A stretch of DNA of 58,178 nucleotides from an uncultured Ruminococcus sp. (GTDB lineage Bacteria; Bacillota; Clostridia; Oscillospirales; Acutalibacteraceae). The stretch lies in NCBI GenBank assembly GCA_902776375.1, contig CACYPV010000009.1:1-58178 (forward strand), written 5' to 3'. A program made the translations under genes and the position numbers. The notes beneath the pieces are model-generated. The model searched no databases and was not told the DNA's origin. It was given only the letters and a program-made list of their open reading frames with translations. Positions 51,305-58,178 of this stretch are shown piece after piece (positions within the stretch are counted from its first letter, which is position 1; the number at the start of each line of letters is the position of its first letter).

Positions 51305-51724
51305 ATGTTTGCTTGTACATTTTTCGGTCACGGAAATACACCCGATAATCTGTTTCCAATTCTTAAAGAAAATATTGAAAACCTACTAATTCATCATAAG
51401 GCAACCGTTTTCTATGTTGGAACACACGGCAACTTTGATAATATGGCATACCGCGCAGTTAAAGAATTGCAAGTTGAATATCCTGAAATCCGTGTTTATC
51501 GTGTTTTAGCATATGTGCCAAAGGAAGAGGTTCCCGACAGTCTATTCCCAGAAGGTGTTGAATTGGTGCATCCCAAATATGCAATTTCATGGAGAAACAA
51601 GTGGATGCTCGACCACTCTGCGTATGTTGTTGCATACGTTGTTCGCAACTATGGTGGTGCTGCTAAGTATGTGAAGCAAGCAAAGCGGAAATGTAAAACA
51701 GTAATAAATTTATATTCGCTGTAG
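51305..51724 (+). CDS. SLOG-family-like protein
   Basis: This 139-aa protein starts at the ATG at 51305 (MFACTFFGHGNTPDN) after GGAGAGG. A Rossmann-like pattern (TVFYVGTHGNFDNMAYRAVKEL, VYRVLAYVPKEE, YAISWRNKWMLDHSAYVVAYV, NYGGAAKYVKQAKRK) matches small SLOG/YspA-like proteins common in Firmicutes mobile elements. SLOG domains bind nucleotides or related ligands and appear in defence and stress systems, but the exact role of these small proteins is unknown. It lies directly behind the operator-controlled promoter. Confidence 0.85.
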   Translation: MFACTFFGHGNTPDNLFPILKENIENLLIHHKATVFYVGTHGNFDNMAYRAVKELQVEYPEIRVYRVLAYVPKEEVPDSLFPEGVELVHPKYAISWRNKWMLDHSAYVVAYVVRNYGGAAKYVKQAKRKCKTVINLYSL

Positions 51725-51898
51725 AAGGAACTTCATAGATTTATTTTTTATATTTGAGTTAGTTTGTTCAAAATTGTAATCAAAATATAGCAAAATTGAC
51801 AACAAATGTTTATCAATTATTACATTTTGAAATCGTCAAATTGATCTAAATTTGCTATTATTATAGCATGATATATTGATAGCAAGTAGGTGTTATAT
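51725..51898. other. AT-rich gap before the restriction-modification operon
   Basis: This is a 174-bp gap without a gene. It contains TTGACA-like boxes without a well-spaced -10 and a TGCTAT...ATAGCA inverted repeat near 51855-51870 just before the ribbon-helix-helix gene; it probably holds the promoter and an operator for that operon. Confidence 0.4.
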
Positions 51899-52081
51899 AT
51901 GGAAGAAAAAAATAAGCAAGTAAATATTCGAATGCCAGAAAAGGTATTTAAGGAATTGAAACTGTCACTGATTGCAGATGACAAAACATTTGTGGATTTT
52001 TTTAACGATGCTGCCAAAGCGTATTTATCCGATAAAGATAGGTACGAATCTCTTGTTTCTGAAATAATAGGAGGAAAATGA
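51899..52081 (+). CDS. small ribbon-helix-helix protein coupled to the methylase gene
   Basis: This 60-aa protein (MEEKNKQVNIRMPEKVFKEL) has a beta strand plus two helices, the ribbon-helix-helix fold of small DNA-binding proteins. Its stop (TGA) is followed one base later by the ATG of the methylase gene, and its end carries that gene's ribosome binding site. It may be an expression controller for the restriction-modification pair, as C proteins are in type II systems. Confidence 0.8.
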   Translation: MEEKNKQVNIRMPEKVFKELKLSLIADDKTFVDFFNDAAKAYLSDKDRYESLVSEIIGGK

Positions 52082-52082
52082 T

Positions 52083-54104
52083 ATGCCCGAAACAAAAGTA
52101 ATAGTAATTCCGGAAGGAAAGATTTGTGACTATGTTGACGGGAAATTCCGAAACGACACACCGGAGGAATATGTTAGACAGACCATTGAAAAACGCCTTG
52201 TAAATGAGCATAAATACTCTCCGAAACAAATCCGAATCGAATACACCCTTCAACTTGGTTCGAGAAAACCACGTGCTGATATTGTTATTTTTAAGGATTC
52301 TGATACAGAACAAACTCAAAATAACATTTACCTTATTATAGAATGCAAAAAAGAAACTGTCGACGCTCGCAATGCAAAAGACGGCGTTGAACAGTTGAAA
52401 TCCTATATGTCAGCTTGCCCTAATTGCGAGTGGGGTATGTGGACAAACGGAAAGCAAAAGGAAGTGTTTCATAAATATGTTAATGATAAAGGTAATCTTG
52501 CATTTATGGATTACAATGATATTCCTTCTGCTGACGGCAATCTTGAGGACATTAACCGTCCAAAAAGATCTTCACTGAAGAACGCTTATGACGATAATCT
52601 TCTTTTTGTGTTTAAAACCTGCCATAACCATATTCACGTTAATGACGGCTTGCAAAAGCAGCCTGCATTTTTTGAACTATTAAAAGTTATCTTCTGCAAA
52701 ATAGAAGATGAGCGTAATATTCCAAATCCGTTGGAATTTTATACCACCTCCAAAGAACGTTCCAATCCGGACGGTCAGCTTACAGTTAGAAAACGTATTT
52801 CCAAAATCTTTGAAAGGGTCAAGAAAAAGCACGGAAAGATATTCGATGCTAATGACGAAATAAAGCTTTCTCCTCGTAGTCTTGCTTATATTGTAAGCGA
52901 ACTTCAAAAATATAGTTTATTAAACACTAACATTGATATCAAAGGAAAAGCCTATGAAGAAATTGTTGGTGCTAATCTTCGTGGTGACCGAGGAGAATTT
53001 TTCACGCCAAGAAATGTTATGAAAATGGTTGTGGAAATGATTAATCCTCAAATTGACGAGAAGGTTTTGGACAGCTCCTGTGGTACCGGCGGATTTCTTG
53101 TAACCGCTATGACACACGTTATTGATCAGCTTGAAAAAGACTTTTCTGAGGATATTGGCTGTGAAAGAAAAGATTGGGATAGTGATTCTGTCCGAGCTTT
53201 TCAGGATAGGATATCTGAAATGGCTGCTACTAATTTCTTTGGCTTTGATATTAACCCAGACCTTGTAAAAGCCACCAAAATGAATATGGTTATGAATAAC
53301 GATGGAAGCGGTAATATTTTGCAAACCAACTCTTTATTACCGCCTCACGAGTGGAGCGATGACTTCAAAACAAAACTTGCAGAAGCGCTTGGTGTAAAGA
53401 AATCTGATATAAGAAACCACACCACCTTGGAATTTTTCAACGTAATCGTAACTAACCCGCCCTTTGGAAGCAAAATTCCGGTTAAAGACAAAAATGTACT
53501 TGAACAATTTGAATTAGCGCACATTTGGGATAATGATAAAGCAAATAACAAATGGACGATGACAGAACGTTTGCAATCGTCTGTCCCTCCTGAAATTCTG
53601 TTCATTGAACGTTGTACTCAGTTGCTTGTCCCCGGCGGAAGAATGGGTATTGTTTTGCCTGATTCGATTCTTGGTTCACCGGGATTAGGCTACATCAGAG
53701 AGTGGCTGATTAAAAATCATCGAATCGTTGCCAGTGTCGATCTTCACGTTGATACTTTTCAGCCTCGTAACGGCACACAGACTTCTGTGTTGTTCCTGCA
53801 AAAGAAAACAGAAGAACAAAAGCAAACGGAAGAAACAAGCGGGACAATGGCTGACTACAATATATTTATGGCTATGGTTGAAAAGGTTGGTCACGATAAA
53901 CGTGGTAATCCTATTTTCAAGCGTGATCCGGAAGGTAATGAAATACTCGTTCCCGATACAAACAGTGTTTTGGTTTTAGGTGAAACCAGCGAAGGCGATA
54001 AAACTGTCTCTCATCATCAAAAGAAGAAGGTTGAAGATGATCAAACACCGGATGTTCCTGCTATCTTCAATGAGTGGAAGCAACAGGAGGGATTAGCGTG
54101 GTAA
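52083..54104 (+). CDS. nuclease-methyltransferase fusion: HsdR-type N-terminus plus HsdM-type N6-adenine methylase
   Basis: This is a 673-aa protein. Residues about 50-110 show a complete PD-(D/E)xK nuclease site of the HsdR N-terminal type: Asp66 (PRADIVIF), Glu87 and Lys89 (IIECKKE), and Gln104/Tyr108 (EQLKSYM, the QxxxY motif). Residues about 265-600 are an N6-adenine methylase with GEFFTPR (304-310), DSSCGTGGF (330-338) and NPPF (458-461). No helicase/translocase motifs and no separate hsdR are seen before the terminator. With the following specificity gene this resembles a BcgI-like (type IIB) arrangement. Alternatively the N-terminus is a non-cutting accessory domain of a type I methylase. 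Confidence 0.9.
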   Translation: MPETKVIVIPEGKICDYVDGKFRNDTPEEYVRQTIEKRLVNEHKYSPKQIRIEYTLQLGSRKPRADIVIFKDSDTEQTQNNIYLIIECKKETVDARNAKDGVEQLKSYMSACPNCEWGMWTNGKQKEVFHKYVNDKGNLAFMDYNDIPSADGNLEDINRPKRSSLKNAYDDNLLFVFKTCHNHIHVNDGLQKQPAFFELLKVIFCKIEDERNIPNPLEFYTTSKERSNPDGQLTVRKRISKIFERVKKKHGKIFDANDEIKLSPRSLAYIVSELQKYSLLNTNIDIKGKAYEEIVGANLRGDRGEFFTPRNVMKMVVEMINPQIDEKVLDSSCGTGGFLVTAMTHVIDQLEKDFSEDIGCERKDWDSDSVRAFQDRISEMAATNFFGFDINPDLVKATKMNMVMNNDGSGNILQTNSLLPPHEWSDDFKTKLAEALGVKKSDIRNHTTLEFFNVIVTNPPFGSKIPVKDKNVLEQFELAHIWDNDKANNKWTMTERLQSSVPPEILFIERCTQLLVPGGRMGIVLPDSILGSPGLGYIREWLIKNHRIVASVDLHVDTFQPRNGTQTSVLFLQKKTEEQKQTEETSGTMADYNIFMAMVEKVGHDKRGNPIFKRDPEGNEILVPDTNSVLVLGETSEGDKTVSHHQKKKVEDDQTPDVPAIFNEWKQQEGLAW

Positions 54105-55564
54105 ATTCTAATCTTGCATATCAGGATATTGAGGTCGAAACACCTCAAATAAAAGACGATCCTGTGAAATGGTGCTCCGTTTCTTTATCTGATGTAATTG
54201 CTCGTGGAAAACGATTAGAAGCAAGTGTATTTGATGTTGAAGCTATTAAAGCTTATGAAATACTCACAATGGGAAAATACCCAGCAGTTCATCTTATCAG
54301 TGAACAAGGACCAGCCGAAACTGCTTATTACGGTGGAAGGTTAAAGCGTCATTATATTAACAAAAGTCTAAACAATTCAATAGGTTTTTTAGGTAGTTCA
54401 GAAATGCTTGATTGTCAACCTCGCCCAGTCAAGTATATGGTTAATGATGATAACGCAAAAGATGTTAGGGTTGAAAAAGGTACCATATTAATTTCGAGAT
54501 CAGGAACCATTGGAAATGTCACATATGTTGGAGAAACATTGTCTAATTATCTTGTAAGTGAACACGCTATACGCATTAAATGTAAAGCCTTTCCGGGATA
54601 TGTTTACGCTTTTTTAAAATCCTCCATTGGCAAAAAAATAGTATGTTCCACTCAATTTGGTGCTGTAATCCAAGAAATAGAACCAGAGCATCTTGCATCT
54701 ATTCCGATTCCAAATGCGCCTACTGACATTAAACAGCGAATAAATAATCTCATTATAGATTCTTATAGGTTACGTGATGAATCTAATGAATTGATTGATA
54801 ACGCAACGCAGCTTTTGATTGATGAATTGCAATTACCTGACATTAGTGCTTTTGAAGTTGACGATTTCAAGAAAAATGCTCCTGTTGAAACTTATTGCGT
54901 AAAATTAAGTGCTTTAAACGGACGTGTCGATGCGTCATATCATGTGCCTATCGTAAATGCTATCACAGCACATTTGAAAAAATATGCAGATGAAGTTACG
55001 ACTGTGGGTGATAATAGAATCAGCTCTGATATTATCCTTCCCGGCAGATTCAAAAGGGTTTATGTAGAGGAAGGATATGGCAGAGTTTTTATTGGCGGTA
55101 AGCAGTTATGGGAGTTGGATCCCACAAACAAAAAATACTTGTCAAATTCAAAGCATAATAAAAGAATTATTAAGGAATTAGAAATCTCAGAGAACACTAC
55201 ATTAATAACTCGCAGCGGAACAATCGGTAAAGTTACAATGGTACCAAAACATTGGGAGCATTGGGTTACAAGCGAACATATTATTAGAGTTGTTCCTTCT
55301 TCAAGTGAGATAGCTGGTTACCTGAATGTTTTTCTTGCATCTGATTATGGTAATGCATTAATCAAACGCTTTACTTACGGTTCTGTTGTCGATGAAATTG
55401 ATGCTAACCATGTGAGCCAGATTGCTTTTCCGTTGCTAAAAAACAAAACCGTTCAAAAAGCAATCAACGATTTAGCTCTGCAAGCAAATCAAAAACGCTA
55501 TGAGGCGTACAAGTTAGAACAGCAAGCGCTTGCTGTTATGGATAATGAAGTTATATTCGCATAG
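54098..55564 (+). CDS. hsdS: HsdS-type specificity subunit
   Basis: This 488-aa protein starts at the GTG at 54098, 7 nt after AGGAGG, overlapping the methylase end. Two target-recognition halves are visible; each has the conserved strand-turn pair LISRSGTIGN...SEHAIRIK and LITRSGTIGK...SEHIIRVV, and each is followed by helices (INNLIIDSYRLRDESNELID; INDLALQANQKRYEAYKLE) that would form the coiled-coil spacers. It would select a bipartite DNA site for the fused nuclease-methylase. The two halves differ outside the conserved core, so the site is probably asymmetric. Confidence 0.92.
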   Translation: MVNSNLAYQDIEVETPQIKDDPVKWCSVSLSDVIARGKRLEASVFDVEAIKAYEILTMGKYPAVHLISEQGPAETAYYGGRLKRHYINKSLNNSIGFLGSSEMLDCQPRPVKYMVNDDNAKDVRVEKGTILISRSGTIGNVTYVGETLSNYLVSEHAIRIKCKAFPGYVYAFLKSSIGKKIVCSTQFGAVIQEIEPEHLASIPIPNAPTDIKQRINNLIIDSYRLRDESNELIDNATQLLIDELQLPDISAFEVDDFKKNAPVETYCVKLSALNGRVDASYHVPIVNAITAHLKKYADEVTTVGDNRISSDIILPGRFKRVYVEEGYGRVFIGGKQLWELDPTNKKYLSNSKHNKRIIKELEISENTTLITRSGTIGKVTMVPKHWEHWVTSEHIIRVVPSSSEIAGYLNVFLASDYGNALIKRFTYGSVVDEIDANHVSQIAFPLLKNKTVQKAINDLALQANQKRYEAYKLEQQALAVMDNEVIFA

Positions 55565-55573
55565 TATTATTAG

Positions 55574-55606
55574 CAATCCCCCGCTCGACCAAGCGGGGGA
55601 TTTGTT
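55574..55606. terminator. bidirectional terminator after hsdS
   Basis: ATCCCCCGCT and AGCGGGGGAT form a perfect 10-bp GC-rich stem with loop CGACCA, followed by TTTGTTT. It separates hsdS from the convergent DUF6076 gene. Confidence 0.85.
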
Positions 55607-55612
55607 TGCCTA

Positions 55613-56635
55613 TCATCCAAAATACTTCTCCGTAATCCTATCCGTAACCTCTTTCATCCTATGCCGGTTCTCTTGCACAATCGCGTTCAAATCATCGTCA
55701 ACCGGCTTCTTCTGTTCGCGGTAATCGCTGACGGCTTCTCTGATGACAGCGGCACACTGTTCCTGCTCCTTTTCAAACTGCTGCATATCGGATTGCTCGA
55801 TACGCATTAAGGTCAGCTTGCGCTTGAGTTGGCGGACGTAGGTGTTGTAGCTGTCGATCAGGTTGCGGTAAACGTCCTGCTTACGGGTTTCTCGCAGGTT
55901 TCGGTTGTATTCCAGCAGCTTGACGTGCTGACATTCCTCACGTCCGCAGTAAACTCTGTCAGAGGTGTGGAAATACTTCCGTCCGCAGTTTACACAGCGA
56001 TATAAATTGATATTGCTATTCTGTATTTTTCGGGAAAAGAAATATACAAGCGGTTCAAAGCTATCATTTAAGCCCATATAGACACGATCTTCGCCGCATT
56101 CAAAGGTTGCAATGATCTCCGTTTTTGCTGTCATGGTTTGCTCGATATAGCACTCAAAATCCTTCTCAATATACAAAGCTAATTTATCCACCGCTACTTT
56201 TAGTTCCTGAACCTTTTTTGTCAGGGCTTTTTTCGCCCTTTTGATATTGGTGTTAAAAATAGCCGTGACTATGATAGCCGGATCCCATGACAATAGCCTG
56301 TCCCTTTGCGCCCAATACTCGGTTTCGAGAATGTTTATCAGAACCAAGGCTAAAAAGTTATTCTCATATTTGCTTCTGTATTCTGACAGTTCCTTTTCGC
56401 AGGCAGGATATTTTTGTTTGCCGAAATCCAAGTAATACTGTAATCTCTCGCAAATTGTCTGCAAGTCAGAGAAAAAAGAACGGTTCATTTCTTCCGTCAT
56501 GATGAGAATATCATCAAAACTGATAGTAGAATGCTGCTCCCACTCTATCAGTTGGCTTTTTCTGTCAATTGGATAATGAATAAACCGTATTTGTTTGTTA
56601 GTGCGGTCAATATAGAAAAAAATTTTTTTCATCAA
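55613..56635 (-). CDS. DUF6076-like zinc-finger protein of mobile elements
   Basis: This 340-aa soluble protein is mostly helical, with a central zinc finger (RCVNCGRKYFH...VYCGREECQ) at about residues 214-237 and a C-terminal coiled region rich in Arg/Gln/Glu. I recognise it as the DUF6076 type found in integrative elements of Clostridia; the function is unknown. It is convergent to hsdS and divergent from the mobilization genes. Confidence 0.8.
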   Translation of the reverse strand: MMKKIFFYIDRTNKQIRFIHYPIDRKSQLIEWEQHSTISFDDILIMTEEMNRSFFSDLQTICERLQYYLDFGKQKYPACEKELSEYRSKYENNFLALVLINILETEYWAQRDRLLSWDPAIIVTAIFNTNIKRAKKALTKKVQELKVAVDKLALYIEKDFECYIEQTMTAKTEIIATFECGEDRVYMGLNDSFEPLVYFFSRKIQNSNINLYRCVNCGRKYFHTSDRVYCGREECQHVKLLEYNRNLRETRKQDVYRNLIDSYNTYVRQLKRKLTLMRIEQSDMQQFEKEQEQCAAVIREAVSDYREQKKPVDDDLNAIVQENRHRMKEVTDRITEKYFG

Positions 56636-56761
56636 TATAAAACTCCTTCCGTGATTCTATATTATCTGAACTTTCGTTAAGAGTATATCATATCATCTCA
56701 AAACTGTCAACGCAGGATTCAAAGTTGTAACAACATCAATCGTATCACGCAGTTATAGGTA

Positions 56762-56808
56762 TTGACAAATAATTATGCGTGTGATAGTATAATGATGCCG
56801 TCACACGC
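56762..56808 (+). promoter_or_regulatory. promoter with inverted-repeat operator for the mobilization genes
   Basis: TTGACA (56762-56767) is followed after 17 bp by TAGTAT (56785-56790), with TATAAT at 56788-56793 as an alternative. A perfect 8-bp inverted repeat, GCGTGTGA (56777-56784) and TCACACGC (56801-56808), brackets the -10, so a dimeric repressor could close it. Confidence 0.65.
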
Positions 56809-56855
56809 AGGAAGTTTAGAAAAGACGGAATTCAATCGTGAAAGGAGAAAAGCCA

Positions 56856-57008
56856 TTGAGCAAGAATCATATAGGAGGTGATAAACGCTTATTCGGAGTA
56901 TTGATTCCCAACAGAGGAAGCTGCGTCAGCTTCGCTGATGATTTTAATGATTTGTTCATTATTCTCTTTCTTCTGTCGGGTTTCACAGCTCAACACAGTC
57001 GGGTTTAG
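56856..57008 (+). CDS. possible 50-aa leader protein of the mobilization operon
   Basis: A TTG codon 8 nt after AAAGGAG opens a 50-codon frame (MSKNHIGGDKRLFGVLIPN...). The C-terminal half has a hydrophobic stretch (LFIILFLLSGF). A second AGGAGG lies inside the frame without a good start after it. It resembles no family I know and may be a remnant of the N-terminus of another gene. Confidence 0.3.
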   Translation: MSKNHIGGDKRLFGVLIPNRGSCVSFADDFNDLFIILFLLSGFTAQHSRV

Positions 57009-57019
57009 CATTTGTTTTT

Positions 57020-57358
57020 TTGAACCCGCTGTACTTTATTTTACGGATAGCGAGGTACGCCAATGGCAAGCCATTGACACCTCGTTGGGGGCGACCCCCA
57101 AGCCCCCAAGGAAGGAGGCGAAAGCCATTTGAAAAGTCGCTGACAGAATTCTTTATCGAAACCATCAGCAAAGGAAAAGTGATAGTCATCAGCGATTTTG
57201 TTCCTCTGCTGTCGGAATTGAAACGGCAGGGCGTGAATCTCAATCAGCTTGCACGGCGAGCTAATCAATTCTCTCCGATGACTGAGCGTGAGATTATCAC
57301 TGCCTTGCAGGAATGTCAAAATACATACCGCAAACTCTATGCGTTAGCGGACAGTTAG
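57020..57358 (+). pseudogene. MobC relaxosome protein remnant
   Basis: The C-terminal part from about 57137 reads ELKRQGVNLNQLARRANQF, the hallmark of MobC relaxosome proteins. The N-terminal ribbon-helix-helix half is missing; in its place the frame runs through the palindromic oriT-like DNA. A strong AAGGAGG at 57110-57118 points to a TTG (57129) in another frame that stops after four codons. The gene therefore looks 5'-truncated or frameshifted. It ends 12 nt before the relaxase ATG. Confidence 0.65.
57051..57101. other. candidate origin of transfer (oriT)
   Basis: CGAGGT (57051-57056) pairs with ACCTCG (57079-57084), and inside it AATGGC (57062-57067) pairs with GCCATT (57070-57075). It is followed at once by TTGGGGG (57085-57091) and CCCCCAA (57095-57101). 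Two adjacent hairpins next to mobC and a MOBP relaxase are the usual layout of an oriT. The nick site cannot be located from sequence alone. Confidence 0.55.
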
Positions 57359-57370
57359 GAGCGTGAGGAC

Positions 57371-58102
57371 ATGCCCTTATTCAAAGGCTGTGGCTGCAAA
57401 GCCAAGCCAGCAAAAGCGATCGACTACATCACCGATGAAAAGAAAGCCGCCATTGTCACTTCCTACGCACTTGACGACAATCGCGACTATGCGCGGCAAT
57501 TCGCCGAAACAGCGCAGTTATTTCACAAGGCGGAGAGGTATGACAGCCGGAAATATTACCACTTCAAGCACAGCTTTGACCCGAAGGATAATATTACTCC
57601 CGAAGAAGCCCACCGCTTGACGGAGGAATTAGCACAGCAAGCTTTTCCCGATAATGAGTACATCATTGCCACTCACACGGACAAACACCACGTCCACTGC
57701 CACATCATCGTGAACAGCGTGTCGTTTGTCAACGGGAAAATGCTGCACTACAGCAACAGCGACTATGCCAAGCTGAAAGACCTGTCAAACGAGATCGCCG
57801 CGAAATATGGTTATTCTACGCTGGATTTCAGAAAACCGTCGGCTGACCGAATCAAGAGTGAGGAACGGCGCGTTGTTCTGAAAGGCGGCACATCATGGAA
57901 GGAGGAACTGCGCGAGGTGATCGCGGAAGCGCTCAAGCTCTGTAACAACATGGATGAGTTTGAAAAACACCTCAACAAATACGGCGTGACGATCGCACGC
58001 AACACTGCAAAAACGATCAGCTTTTTGCACCCCAATAAAAAGAAGCCAATTCGCGGCAACAAGCTCGGAAAGGCGTACACAAAGCATTCCTATAGAACAT
58101 GA
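57371..58102 (+). CDS. MOBP-type relaxase, probably C-terminally truncated
   Basis: This 243-aa protein has the relaxase core: Tyr19 in KAIDYITDE (motif I) and the metal-binding HTDKHHVHCHIIVN (residues 101-114, motif III). It would nick oriT, bind covalently to the 5' end and lead single-stranded transfer. MOBP relaxases of this kind usually run well past 300 aa; here the frame stops shortly after RGNKLGKAYTKHS, and an inverted repeat begins 16 bp later. I infer truncation by an insertion lying across the right edge of the window, though a short natural form is possible. Confidence 0.85.
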   Translation: MPLFKGCGCKAKPAKAIDYITDEKKAAIVTSYALDDNRDYARQFAETAQLFHKAERYDSRKYYHFKHSFDPKDNITPEEAHRLTEELAQQAFPDNEYIIATHTDKHHVHCHIIVNSVSFVNGKMLHYSNSDYAKLKDLSNEIAAKYGYSTLDFRKPSADRIKSEERRVVLKGGTSWKEELREVIAEALKLCNNMDEFEKHLNKYGVTIARNTAKTISFLHPNKKKPIRGNKLGKAYTKHSYRT

Positions 58103-58117
58103 AGTTTGCAAAAAATA

Positions 58118-58177
58118 AAATCTCCCTGTAAGATGTGGATAAGAAAGAAAAAACACATCAAAAAAACAAGGAGATTT
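58118..58177. repeat. inverted repeat at the window edge
   Basis: AAATCTCCCTGT (58118-58129) pairs with ACAAGGAGATTT (58166-58177) with one mismatch, and inside GATGTG pairs with CACATC. The right arm contains AAGGAG and could also be the ribosome binding site of a gene starting beyond the window. It may be the left end of an inserted element. Confidence 0.45.
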
Positions 58178-58178
58178 C

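Overview
The window looks like chromosomal DNA from a gut Clostridia member, probably Oscillospiraceae/Ruminococcaceae. The evidence is an IreB/UPF0297 gene, an MscL with a zinc-ribbon tail, the tepA/ftsK (spoIIIE-like) neighbourhood, frequent TTG/GTG starts, SigA-type promoters with 17-bp spacers, and intergenic DNA full of hairpins and 7-bp tandem repeats. This is an inference from gene content; no rRNA marker is present.

Layout. (1) Positions 1-9650 hold core genes: ireB and a small partner, a membrane protein, a YebC/PmpR regulator, a zinc-ribbon protein, a lipid pair (DAG-kinase-like and PlsC-like), a phage-type replisome-organizer-like protein, a C39-like peptidase, mscL and tyrS. Repeat-rich spacers separate them. 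(2) Positions 9702-40067, all on the minus strand, form one roughly 30-kb Type VII secretion (T7SS/ESX-like) locus. Read in transcription order it encodes: a secreted trypsin-like protease/FHA membrane protein (interrupted by an in-frame TGA), a PP2C phosphatase, a receptor Ser/Thr kinase, two small membrane proteins, a 2828-aa Ig-like surface protein, a second receptor kinase, a 47-aa membrane peptide, a zinc-ribbon membrane protein, a TPR/CarboxypepD/DUF2135 protein, an FHA membrane protein, a 1648-aa EssC-like ATPase, a LytTR regulator, an unknown 229-aa protein, a YukD/EsaB-like protein, then nine small helical WXG100-type proteins with another FHA membrane protein among them, a 365-aa candidate effector and a DUF4176 protein. 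I found no EssA, EssB/YukC or EsaA/YueB. The kinases, phosphatase and FHA proteins suggest phosphorylation-controlled assembly, the FtsK-like ATPase is the motor, and the WXG100-like proteins are the likely substrates. (3) Positions 40496-50256 return to core genes: a YgiQ radical-SAM protein, a four-helix-bundle protein framed by inverted heptamer arrays, ftsK, uppP, tepA, a CBS/HlyC-type transporter, an NTF2-like membrane protein and tRNA-Pro(GGG).

(4) From the 3' end of tRNA-Pro to the window end the DNA is more AT-rich and looks like an integrated mobilizable element. It carries an orphan HicB, an XRE repressor with operators around a strong promoter, a SLOG-like gene, a ribbon-helix-helix protein, a restriction-modification pair whose methylase has its own HsdR-type nuclease domain, a DUF6076 protein, an oriT-like palindromic region, a MobC remnant and a MOBP-type relaxase that seems cut short near the right edge.

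The most unusual content is the T7SS variant with its phospho-signalling shell. Next come the TGA-interrupted protease-FHA gene, the nuclease-methylase fusion and the intergenic repeat system, in which every tandem unit is exactly 7 bp.
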